Origin: Theropithecus gelada
Lineage: Eukaryota; Chordata; Mammalia; Primates; Cercopithecidae
Length of the DNA stretch: 64,000 bases
Assembly: GCF_003255815.1 (NCBI RefSeq)
Contig: NC_037670.1
Location: forward strand, 59,034,724-59,098,723
Direction: 5' to 3'
Translations under genes and position numbers: made by a program
Shown: positions 39,725-48,960 of the stretch, piece by piece
Position numbering within the stretch: position 1 is the first letter of the stretch
Layout of the letters: each line of letters opens with the position of its first letter
The notes under the pieces: generated by a model
What the model saw: the letters and a program-made list of their open reading frames with translations, nothing else
What the model was told of the DNA's origin: nothing
Database searches by the model: none

Positions 39725-40007
39725 GCCACCAATAATTTTTACAATTATATTCAGTCTGATCATATTCAAAACAGATCATGGGTATCCCCGGTTGGGCAAT
39801 CTGGAACTTAGTGAAATTGAGGTAAATTGGAGCATTGCACCCGGAGGGGGGGCAGTCTGCACTAGCTAGCAGTTTACCCGCTTGGGGGGTTTCCCCAAGG
39901 TGAGTTTTGTTCTCATAGAGCCAGAACCTCCAGACATAGGGATTAGACGGCGCAGTAGTGAGGAGAGTCAGATGCATAAGGCATAAAAGCATAGGTAAGC
40001 TAGACAT
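39714..40007 (-). pseudogene. env: env, 5' fragment of surface subunit
   Basis: The 97-codon frame starts at 40007, overlapping the pol stop by 8 bases. It opens with a hydrophobic stretch (about residues 3-19) that looks like a secretory signal peptide. About 75 further residues follow, with four cysteines (52, 57, 79, 89) and two N-glycosylation sequons (NKT at 33, NFT at 64), consistent with the start of a gammaretroviral surface glycoprotein. The viral sequence ends at 39725, where the deletion joins it to LTR U3. The last three codons and the stop come from the LTR. The rest of the surface subunit and the whole transmembrane subunit are absent, so it cannot act as a fusion glycoprotein. 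Confidence 0.85.
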
Positions 40008-43000
40008 GGTTACGGCTATGGGGATGACGGCGCAGGGTTAGCTTTAAGGGATTGTTCTTAGCTTTGTCTACAGTCCATGTAACCGGTGCTCCAGACGGCC
40101 CGAGAAGGTCGGATGTTGGGTCCACTGGTTTGACGTGTGTGTAGTGGATCCACGAAGCGATACCTTCTACCTTGAGAGCGGTGGGAGTAGTCAGGAGTAC
40201 TTGCAGTGGTCCTTTCCACCTGGGTTGAAGAGTTTCTTGCCAGTGGTGCTTGACTAGGACCCAGTCTCCCGGCTGGAATGGATGGGGCGTCGGCGGAGGT
40301 CCTGCTTCGTACAGTTCTCGTAGTCTGGGCCAAATTTCCTGGTGAATTTTCTGTAAGGTTTGTAAGGAGAACAAGAGCTCAGAGACATTTTCAGTTTCAG
40401 GTTTGAGTAAGTCATCTTTTAGACTGGGGACCAGGGGTGGGGGTCTGCCATACATGATTTCATATGGTGTGAGGCCCAGTCTGTAAGGGGTATTTCGGGC
40501 CCGGAACAGAGCGTAGGGGAGAAGTACTACCCAATTAGCGCCAGTCTCCATGGTCAATTTAGTTAAGGTCTCCTTTAGAGTCCGATTCATCCTTTCTACC
40601 TGTCCTGAGCTTTGGGGCCTATAAGCACAATGTAATTTCCAATTTGCCCCAAGAATGGAAGCCAAATCCTGACTTACCTTAGCAACGAAGGCTGGTCCAT
40701 TGTCTGACCCTATTTGGACGGGAAAGCCATACCTGGGGAAGATTTCTTCCAAAATTTTCTTTGCTACAACCTGAGCAGTTTCTCTCTTAGTTGGGAACGC
40801 TTCTGTCCACCCTGAAAAAGTATCTACAAAGACAAGTAAGTACTGATACCCATATTTTCCAGGCTTTATCTCAGTAAAGTCTATTTCCCAATAGACACCA
40901 GGCCTAGTTCCTCTACACCTAATTTCTGCGGCGGTCTGGGTTTGGGGGCAAGCGTTGTTCAGTTGGCAGGCTTTGCAATGTGTTGTGACATCGCTGGCCA
41001 GTTCAGCTATGCGCCTGATTCTGAACTTGGCGTGCCTGATTAAGTCTATCATTTGCTGGGCACCCAGGTGTGTTGTCCGGTGGATATGTTCCAACACCTG
41101 CCGTCCTAATTTCTCTGGTAGGATGGTTTGGTCATTTACATCAGTCCACCACCCATTTTGAACCTGTTTTAGGGGAAGTATGTCCATCCATTCGCGATCC
41201 TGTTCGGTATAGTTGGGAAAACATGGCAAATTTTGCGGGCCAGGATCAGGGAGCTGGAGTGCGAGGAGCTGACTGGGAGCTTTTGCTATGCTCCTTGCGG
41301 TTTGGTCGGCTAAGAAGTTGCCTCGAGCAATTGGCGTAGTTGGTTTCTGATGCCCAGGGCAATGTACGATAGCCAATTTCTTTGGTTTCCACAAAGCAGT
41401 TAATAGAGCTAGGATCTCTTGCTTGTTTTTTATTTCTTTGCCTTCAGCTGTTAATAGTCCCCTCTCTCTGTAGATGGCCCCATGTATGTGCACAGTAGCG
41501 AAAGCATAGCGGCTATCCGTGTATACTGTTAGTTTTTTCTTTGCCCCTAGGGTGAGGGCCTGTGTGAGTGCTATCAGTTCGGCTCTTTGGGCCAATGTCC
41601 CTGGAGGCAAGGGTTCCGCCCAGATTACCTCAGTCTCTGACGTTACAGCCGCTCCTGCATACCGCTGGCCTTGGTGGACGTAGCTGCTGCCATCAGTGAA
41701 CCAGATGAGTTCTGTGTCGGGGAGCAGATGATCTTGCAGGTCCTCCCGCACCCCATGCACCTGAGCCAGTATCTCAGTGCACTCATGGGACGGGGCGTCC
41801 AAGTCTGGATTTGGCAGCAGTGAAGCAGGGTTTAAAGAGGTTGGGGGCAGAAAAGTTATTCTGAGGGGGTTTAACAGCAGTCCTTGATAGTGGGTGAGCC
41901 GGGCGTTACTCATCCATTGGTCCGGCGGCTGCCGGAGGATGCCTTCAATGGCATGCGGGGTTATAACACGCAACTCTTGCCCCATGATAAGTTTATCAGC
42001 GTTTCGGACCATTAGGGAGGTCGCCGCGATTATCCGGAGGCAGAGTGGCCAGCCAGCAGCCACTGAACCTAATTTTTTTGACAAATAGGCAACTGGACTC
42101 TGCCAGGGGCCTAGGTACTGTGTTAACACGGCCTTTGCAACATCCTTACTTTCATCCACATATAAGTGGAAGGGCTTGGAGACATCAGGGAGCCCCAGCG
42201 CGGGGGCTGATAATAAGGCAGCTTTGATTTGTTGAAAGGCCAACTCAGCCTCTTCTGTCCAATTGAAGGGCTGCCGTTCCTTTGTTGCCTGGTATAGGGG
42301 CTTGGCTAACTCAGCAAATCCAGGTATCCATAACCTACAGAACCCTGCCGACCCCAGGAATTCCCTCACTTGCCGTGTCGACTGGGGTCTAGGGATGCGT
42401 AGGACTGTCTCCTTTCGGGCTTTGGTTAGCCAGCGTTGCCCCCCTTTTAATAGGTACTCCAGATAAGTTACCTCCGACTTGCAGATCTGAGCCTTTGTTG
42501 CTGAGGCTCGGTAGCCTAGCTCCCCCAGAGTCTTCAAGAGGTCCTCAGTCCCTTGAACACAAGTTTCCGGGGACCTGACCGCTATTAAGAGATCATCAAC
42601 ATATTGCAAAAGAGTTATTTCGGGGTGTTGCCGCCGGTACTCACCCAGATCTTCGTGAAGGGCTTCATCGAACAGGGTTGGCGAGTTCTTGAACCCTTGT
42701 GGCAGCCTGGTCCATGTTAGCTGACCGTTGATGCCCCTCTCAGGATCCGTCCATTGAAATGCAAAGAGTTCTTGACTTTTGGGAGCCAGAGGAAGGCTGA
42801 AGAAAGCATCTTTTAGATCAAGAATGGTATACCACTGTTTTTCGGGATGTAAGGCACTCAGAAGGGTGTATGGATTGGGCACAGTGGGATGTATGTCCAT
42901 GACCCTTTTATTAACTTCTCTTAAATCCTGTACTGGCCTGTAGTCCGTACTGTTGGGTTTACGAACAGGTAACAGTGGAGTAATCCAGGATGAGTGGCAA

Positions 43001-43267
43001 GCCCGTAGGACTCCCTGGTCTAGGAGTCAGCGGATATGGGGCGTAATTCCTTCTCGTGCCTCCAGGGGCATAGGATATTGCCGAACCCGAACCGGGTCCC
43101 TCCGTCCCTGGCTTAACTTCCACAAATATGGCAGGTTGATGTTTAGCTAGCCCTAAGCCCCCAGTTTCTGCCCACGCTTCAGGGAAACACTGGAGCCAAG
43201 AGTCAATTTCCTGATCGGGGGGCTTTTGCTCTTGATGGAGTCTGTACTCATCTTCTAAGGTGACAGT
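40000..43267 (-). pseudogene. pol: pol: reverse transcriptase-RNase H-integrase, long open 3' part
   Basis: RT copies viral RNA to DNA, RNase H removes the RNA strand, and integrase inserts the DNA. RT begins in the protease frame, then a frameshift falls at about 43094-43112 and an in-frame TGA at 43027-43029. From 42900 the frame is open for 966 codons. Numbering from that methionine: RT motifs LDLKDAFF (27-34), LPQGF (66-70) and YVDD (100-103). RNase H acidic residues are D403 (TDGSS), E441, D462 (TDSRY) and D532. The integrase zinc site is H607/H611/C642/C645, and its catalytic triad D674, D733 (SDNGPAF), E769 has 35 residues between the last two, as the family requires. A C-terminal module contains WKGPLQVLLTTPTALK. 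The frame stops at TAG 40000-40002, overlapping the env start by 8 bases. Only the first part of RT fingers is damaged. Confidence 0.96.
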
Positions 43268-43627
43268 CAGGATAGATATTGGCCTGTTTTGGGAATCAGT
43301 TATCTTGGGCCCTTCTGGCTCAAAGTGGATTTGGGCCCCCATTTTTGTCAGCAAGTCCCTCCCTAGTAGAGGGCAGGGGCTCTCTGGGATGACTAGGAAG
43401 GAATGGGAGACTTTTCCCATTCCTAAGTCTACAGTCCTCTGGGTTGTCCAGGGGTATTTTTTGATGCCTGTGGCCCCGTGCACCCAGGATGTTTTCTTAG
43501 ACATTTTTCCAATTGGTTTGGTTAGGACTGAGCGTTCCGCCCCAGTATCGACCAAGAAGCGAACTGGGGACCCCTCCACTTGCAAAGTTACCCTGGGTTT
43601 GGGGAGGGGGTCCGAACCCCGTCCTCC
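43268..43627 (-). pseudogene. pro: Retroviral aspartic protease (pro)
   Basis: The viral aspartic protease cleaves Gag and Gag-Pol. It lies directly behind the gag UAG and in the same frame as nucleocapsid, so expression would need UAG readthrough, as in murine leukaemia-type viruses. The active-site motif LVDTGAERSV begins about 13 codons after the first methionine (43585). The C-terminal family motif LLGRDLL lies about 60 residues later. The domain itself looks unbroken. Its end at about 43268 is inferred from the start of RT-like sequence (EDEYRLH). It is called a pseudogene because the upstream gag frameshift and downstream RT lesions break the polyprotein. Confidence 0.88.
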
Positions 43628-45141
43628 CTAGTCAGAGTCCTGGGTAACGAGTACGGAGGTAGGGTTAGCTGGTCTCCGTTTCTTTGGGCAGTCTTTAATC
43701 CAGTGACCACGTTCCTTGCAATAAGCACACTGATCCTTTTCTAATCCTTGCCTAGAGCCTTGCTTTTTCTGCTTTCTGCTTTGGCCATTCCCTGCCTGGG
43801 GGAAAGCTGCTACTAAGACTTTGGTCATTTCTTTGGTAGCCTTGAACTGTTTTCTTCTGGAGTATCCCTATTATTATAAACTCGCTGGGCCATCTGAAGG
43901 AGGTCCTGAATCTGCTTTCCCTCTAAACCTTCTAATTTCTGGAGTTTTCTTTTAATATCTGGTGCTGCCTGGTTTACAAAGGACATTACTACCGCAGCCT
44001 GATTTTCCAGTGCTTCCGGGTCCATAGGGGTAAACTGTCTGAAGGCTTCCACTAATCTCTCTAAATACACAGCGGGGCTTTCTGTCTTACCTTGTAACAC
44101 AGAATATACTTTAGCCAAATTGGTGGGCTTGCGAGCTGCAGCCTGGAGACCCGCCATTAGAGTCTGGCGATAAATGAGCAGTCGTCCCCTACCTTCTGCC
44201 GTGTTGTAGTCCCATCTGGGCCGTGTCAAAGGAAAAGCCGCGTTAATGAGGTCAGGATTTGCAGTTGGCTGGCCGTCATCTCCTGGAACCAGCTTTCTGG
44301 CCTCAACTTGGATTCTTTCCCGCTCCTCCGTTGTGAACAGAATTCGGAGGAGCTGTTGACAGTCATCCCAGGTTGGCTGGTGAGTAAACATGACACTGTC
44401 TAACAACGAGGTTAGATCTTTGGGATTGTCAGAGAACCGAGCATTTTGGGACTTCCAATTGTATAAATCACTAGTGGAAAAAGGCCAGTACATGAGACGG
44501 GAGAGCCCGGTATCATCCAGCGATCCTATTTCTCTGAGAGGCAGGGCTACGGTGGAGTCAGGGAGTCGGGAAGCTTGGTCCCGCTGTACGCGGCCTCGCG
44601 TTCGGCCGGCCGGCCCCCCCGGGTTACTTTCGCTCTTGGCTGCTTCCGCTTCTCGGTTTCCTTCTACGGAAGCACCACCCTGGGGGACTGGGTCCTGCGG
44701 GATAAGGTGCGGATATGGTGGGGGAAGTGTGGGTTCTAATGTTAGGGGGTCCTGGCTGTCTGGCAGCACAGGGGCTGAGGGAGCAGAGGGAGTCCTTTGT
44801 CTTGTAGGTCGCGTTACTAGGACCTTGCCAGGCTCAGGGATGAATGGAATTACCCAGGGCAGTGGGTTTTCCACAAGATCTTGCCACACTAAAATATAAG
44901 GAATTTGATCAGGATGTCCTGACTTCCCTGGCAGGAAAATCTTAGTTTTTACCTTAGTAATAATAGAGAGACAGAAAGTCCCTTCGGAGGGCCACCCTAC
45001 GCTGAAGGAGGGCCACTCCGAATGGCAGAAAGTAACTAGCTTTCCCTTCTTTAGTTCTACGCTTAAGTTACGCCCCCGAGCCTTCACATCCTTGAAATTG
45101 GTAACAAGGAGTGAGAGCGGCGTGCTCTGGTTGTTGCCCAT
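43628..45141 (-). pseudogene. gag: gag polyprotein (MA-p12-CA-NC), frameshifted
   Basis: Gag is the structural precursor that binds membrane and RNA and builds the viral particle. The start chosen is the methionine at 45141, whose MGNNQS begins with the Gly-2 myristoylation signal typical of matrix. A basic and hydrophobic matrix region follows. A proline-rich p12-like segment carries PSAP and PPPY late-domain motifs (PPPY at about residues 140-143). Capsid begins around residue 200, and the major homology region QGKTESPAVYLERLVEAF lies near residue 350. The reading frame closes at TGA 43825-43827 because of a one- or two-base indel upstream (about 43845-43870). Nucleocapsid continues in the next frame over 43828-43631 with one CCHC zinc knuckle (CAYCKERGHWIKDC). 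It ends at a UAG (43628-43630) positioned like the gammaretroviral readthrough codon. The frameshift should prevent a normal Gag or Gag-Pol. Confidence 0.93.
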
Positions 45142-45591
45142 CTTTGGACTGCTCTTACAAAGAGAAGGAGGGACGAAAATGAATGTGAAGCAGAGGGGAG
45201 TATCCGACAGGCTCGGTCCTGGAAGGGGAAGAAAAGGTTTTATGTTTCGTTTTGGACTTACACTTAACACTTAACAATAACGGACAGACAGTGAGAAACA
45301 ATGAGCCTTCGCGAGCACGTGTCGGACTTCCGACCTGAGTCAGACGGGGCAACCAAGGATGGAGGCCCCCAGATGGGCACTGGGGGACGTCTCCCACCAG
45401 TCCCGAGTGGCTGTCTTTTAGCGCGTCCACCAAGACCATGCCACTTACAGAACAGACCAATACAGATTACAGATTACGGATTTCGCGAAATTTCAGGGAG
45501 ACAGACAGAGACAAAGATAGAGACAGTGACAAAGCCGGCTTACCTACAGATTAAGATCCATTGACTCGGGGATCTGGTGGGCTTGGGGGAA
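45142..45591 (-). other. Proviral 5' leader (packaging region)
   Basis: About 450 bases lie between the primer site and the gag start. By position this holds the splice donor and the RNA packaging signal, although no specific packaging stem-loops were verified. An in-frame ATG at 45270 adds 43 codons ahead of the usual gag methionine. A separate 101-codon reading frame (45460-45155) also crosses the leader; I see no support for it as a gene. Confidence 0.7.
45538..45550 (-). promoter_or_regulatory. Candidate major splice donor in viral leader
   Basis: The minus strand reads TCTGTAG/GTAAGC, a near-consensus 5' splice site about 42 bases downstream of the primer site. That position suits the donor used for spliced env RNA in simple retroviruses. 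The intron would start at 45543. I did not locate the matching env acceptor. Confidence 0.6.
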
Positions 45592-45609
45592 ATCCCGGAC
45601 GAGCCCCCA
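45592..45609 (-). other. Primer binding site, tRNA-Pro type
   Basis: The minus strand reads TGGGGGCTCGTCCGGGAT, an 18-base match to the 3' end of tRNA-Pro, the usual gammaretroviral primer. It lies two bases downstream of the U5 terminal CA, which fixes the LTR end. Confidence 0.95.
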
Positions 45610-45683
45610 TTTGTTATGCCCAGACCGTTTATTCCCCGAAGAAGACCACCAGAGTCCAGACTCAAAGCTAAGCAGCAAGGATC

Positions 45684-45689
45684 TTTATT
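45684..45689 (-). terminator. Poly(A) signal in LTR R region
   Basis: AATAAA on the minus strand, immediately downstream of a 14-bp perfect palindrome (45691-45704). The copy in the 3' LTR (39542-39547) is the one that would end proviral transcripts. Confidence 0.7.
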
Positions 45690-45768
45690 ACAGGTTCGAA
45701 CCTGGAACTCTCCCTCGCTCATGAAACGAGACGGGCAGGAGAGCTCCCCCACTGAGCTCCGAACAGTG

Positions 45769-45775
45769 TTATATA
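45769..45775 (-). promoter_or_regulatory. TATA box of 5' LTR promoter
   Basis: TATATAA on the minus strand, with two CCAAT boxes 50-95 bases upstream (45822-45826 and 45861-45865). This is a standard retroviral core promoter; the cap site is inferred near 45745. The same box survives in the truncated LTR at 39627-39633. Confidence 0.75.
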
Positions 45776-46147
45776 GTCTAAGAAAAGTGGGCATAGAATT
45801 ATTATACAAATCAGATGTATGATTGGCTAGTGTTTGAACAAGGCGATTTGGCTAACTATGATTGGTTCCTGCCATTTCTGATATTTCGGTTCAACCCTTG
45901 AGGTGGGAGAGCAGTTTTACACAAGGGCAGTTAATTATATTGCGTCAGGTTGCACAACCGGTTTATGGCAGCATGAGCATATCTTACTTAAACACATCTT
46001 GTGACCCGGCCTCAGAAAGAAAAACAGGTACTTACAGAACTTACGAAATCTCTGGTACGTGCAGAGATTAGAGAGCAGAACAAAGGGTTTAGCAATAGGG
46101 TGTAGTGGGGGAGCGGGTACGCATTTTTGTGTCTTTGTGTCCTTTCA

Positions 46148-46151
46148 GATT
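46148..46151. repeat. Proviral target-site duplication, right copy (GATT)
   Basis: GATT directly follows the terminal CA at 46146-46147. It matches 39466-39469 and confirms both outer proviral ends. Confidence 0.88.
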
Positions 46152-46350
46152 CATCTAATATTTTACCATTATTAGACTGAGGCTATGGATTTGGGGAAAG
46201 ACAATCACAGAAGCTGAGTGCTCTTCTTGTCATATCACATTCACATATTTTGTCACTGGTGATACGAACTGTGTCCGCTGGCTAATGTCATGTCTTCCAG
46301 TTTTATTTCACTGTAAAGTTACTGTTTTTTACTTTGCATGCATTATTCTT
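46152..46350. repeat. Old LINE-like repeat, right part
   Basis: This continues the repeat broken by the provirus (TTAGACTGAGGCTATGGATT, then CACTGTAAAGTTACTGTTTT). The right boundary is approximate. Confidence 0.45.
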
Positions 46351-46475
46351 TGGAGGCATGTCACTAAGGAATGGGTACTGATTTTATATTTTATAAACTT
46401 ACTTTGAATTTATGGAATATAAAGAGAAAAGCCAGGATACTATGTGAATGTGAAGACCTAAGCAGATTTCTAGCA

Positions 46476-46562
46476 AAAAAAGAAAAAAAAAAAAAAAAGA
46501 AAGAAAGAAAGAAAAGAAAAAGAAAAAGACAGAAAGAAGAAGAAAGAAAGAAATAGAAAGAG
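46476..46562. repeat. (GAAA)n-type purine tract
   Basis: About 85 bases of almost pure A/G on the plus strand, with GAAA and AAAAAG units. Unusually long for this window. Confidence 0.92.
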
Positions 46563-47150
46563 AGTTTTAAAAATAAAGAGAAATCTGGAATTAAGCATTG
46601 GACTCTGATTACGGAGATTACACTTTTAATTACCAAGTGAAAACAAAGTTTCCTTCAAAGACAGGAAGATGTACTCTAGATGAGAGAGGACAATAGCCAG
46701 TCCCTTCCTGAGACACTTTAAGATGTAAACCGGGAACCACCCACCAATTCAATGAATGCTGCCCAAACATTAGAAAAATTTTAACCACATTGCTTAGGAA
46801 AAACCACAAGGAAACAAAGAATGAGGCCACTTTGCCTAATAAAATGTGTTAATTCTGTGTTCTCTGTTCCCATTCCTTTACTTTTTACCTTAAACCAGTT
46901 GATTAGCAAAGAGGGCTTTTTCAATGTTAAGGATGACAGAGAGAAAAAAAGTAATTGTATTTTTAGCAATTAAGTAGTTTTCTTGATTCTTTGGAATTCT
47001 AAACTTAAATGGTATTCCCAGTTTCTGAATAAAGAGGAACATAATTTATAAGATATTAGGGCGGTTATATAAGATATCCAAATTATCTATGCATTTTCAT
47101 TTAAATAACTTTAATAGCTCCTAATTGCATGTAAAATACATAACAGTAAA

Positions 47151-47450
47151 TTGGCCGGGCACAGTGGCTCACTCCTGTAATCCCAACACTTTGGGAGGCT
47201 GAGGTGGGCAGATCACCTAAGTTCAGGAGTTTGAGACCAGCCTGACCAACATGGAGAAACTCCATCTCTACTAAATAATACAAAATTTGCCAGGCGTGGT
47301 GGTGCATGCTTGCAATCCCAGTTACTCAGGAGGCTGAGGCAGGAGAATCGCTTAAACTTGGGAGGCAGAGATTGTGGTGAGCCAATATCGCACCATTGCA
47401 CTCCAGTGTGGGCAACAAGAGCAAAACTCTGTCCCAAAAAACAACAAAAA
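47151..47450 (+). mobile_element. AluS
   Basis: Full dimeric Alu starting GGCCGGGCACAGTGG, with AluS-type positions and a broken A tail. AACAGTAAA-like sequence flanks it (47142-47150 and about 47456-47466, one mismatch). Confidence 0.9.
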
Positions 47451-47459
47451 AAGAAAACC

Positions 47460-48958
47460 AGTAAACTATTTCTAATCTATGTAATTATTTTCAGGAGGGA
47501 TTTAAAATTTACTTATTTCAGAAATAATTTAAAATGCAAAGTGCAACAATATATCTCAAATGAGGAAATCAAATAAAAACAATATTTAAAAGAAATGCAT
47601 TGCAAAGAAGAGATATATGAAGAATTAATTATCAGTATATCAACATAACAAATTAAAGAGGTGGTCCTAGGATCATTGTTATATAAATACTTGATAAATT
47701 AGAAAACTAGTGAAATTAACTAACTAACCCTTGAACATAGTTTGTGTCATTTGGTCAATCAATATTTTTTTTAATTGATGATTCGGTCATGTCTCCTATC
47801 TCCTTACCCACATACTCAGTAGAAGTTGCTATGTATATGAGTGGTAGAGTTAAAATTAACGTGGCACTGTTTAGTGCAGAGACATGAACCACATGATCTA
47901 TCTTTATTACTCAGCCTTCATGTTATAATTTACCAGTTTGATTTTCATTTTCAATGAAATCGACAATTCGGTTACAGACGATCATGGCCTGATGGACCAT
48001 GTAACTGGCAGAAATAACGCACCATTTAAAGATTTTGTTCTTCATCAATATGTAACTAATAATATCCTCTTCTGTGTGCATATAGCTTTTTATTTCTAAA
48101 AAGAAATCTCCATTCACATGAATTAACTTTATCATTTCTCCATAACTAGACTGAGGAAAACTATGAATCTCCTGTGGGTCACTAGACAATATTTCTCAAG
48201 TTGTCAGTACAGACCACCATACAGTCTCCTGTCCTGTTCATTCTGATCTGTCTGCAAATCTCAGGATGTAACTAATATCAGTACTTTGTGCAAAAACAAT
48301 AATTCCAATATTGATCATATTTCAAAAATTTTAATACAACATTGTTCAAAATAAACTATTGCTTGTAGAAATTTCAGAACAAACTCATATAGCCCCTCAC
48401 TGCTATATGAATTCATTATTCTTCATCATGTATTATGACTTTAGTTTTCTTTTTTCTACCCCAGTTTTATTTCATTTATTAAAGTTTACCTTGTTACTTG
48501 CATTTATATTTGAAAATCAATAATCTGCATTTTGTTACAGGATGAGTTATAAAAATAAATGAATAATTAGATATAGTTGGATACATACATTGACACCAGT
48601 GAATTCCTTTAAATCAGAACATAGTCTAATAAGATGGTGCTAATTAACTTTTCTTCTGAGGAAATCACAAGTCAGATTTCTCATCAAGGAGAAGTTAATT
48701 TAGTTCCCTATGGCCATGTTTAATGACCCAGTGGCATTTGCTTTAACATTATGGGCTCAGATATTCAAGGCTGGTTTCTCAGATAGTGGTTTTTTTTTTT
48801 TTTAATCATTCTAACTACATTTCGAGGAGTAAGAACTAAGCAATAATTTTGTCCTCTAAATTAACAAATTGAACATAATTTAGCACGTCCTATGCAAATT
48901 GAGTTTCTAAAAAATAACGATAAACGGCAAAATCATTCCAAAAACTAACATTTGTGGG
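47460..48958. other. No recognised feature
   Basis: AT-rich DNA. The frame at 48189-47923 (88 codons) shows no known motif. Confidence 0.45.
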
Positions 48959-48960
48959 TT

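Larger units (their letters stand above)
39470..46147 (-). mobile_element. Gammaretroviral endogenous provirus, 5' complete, 3' deleted
   Basis: Both ends carry LTR sequence in the same orientation and are flanked by the same 4 bp, GATT (39466-39469 and 46148-46151), as gammaretroviral integrase produces. The element starts TG and ends CA. Inside, on the minus strand, are a proline-tRNA primer site, gag, a UAG-separated protease, RT, RNase H, integrase and an env start, in standard simple-retrovirus order. Lesions seen: a frameshift near the end of gag, a frameshift and a TGA in the 5' part of RT, and a deletion joining the env surface-subunit region to the middle of the 3' LTR U3. The internal region is visibly richer in G+C than the surrounding DNA. 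The lineage is not certain; PtERV1/CERV-type and baboon/macaque C-type families are candidates and a database comparison would settle it. Confidence 0.97.
45612..46147 (-). repeat. 5' LTR, complete (536 bp)
   Basis: On the minus strand the LTR runs from TG at 46147 to CA at 45612. U3 holds two CCAAT boxes (complements of 45861-45865 and 45822-45826) and a TATATAA box (45769-45775). R carries an AATAAA poly(A) signal (complement of 45684-45689), with a second AATAAA in U5 near 45627. The U3 end abuts the GATT target duplication, and the U5 end lies two bases from the primer site. The U3-side 281 bp (45867-46147) has no partner in the 3' LTR. Confidence 0.95.

Noticed and set aside
40058..40333. 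91-codon minus-strand frame in another phase of the integrase end
   Set aside because: Overlaps integrase C-terminus in a different phase and shows no motif of its own.
43260..43631. 123-codon plus-strand frame over protease
   Set aside because: Antisense shadow of protease; the opposite strand carries DTGA and LLGRDLL motifs.
44390..44899. 169-codon plus-strand frame inside gag
   Set aside because: It is the antisense shadow of the real minus-strand gag frame in G/C-rich coding sequence.
45155..45460. 101-codon frame in the proviral leader
   Set aside because: Out of frame with gag and without similarity to a known retroviral accessory protein; leader frames arise by chance.
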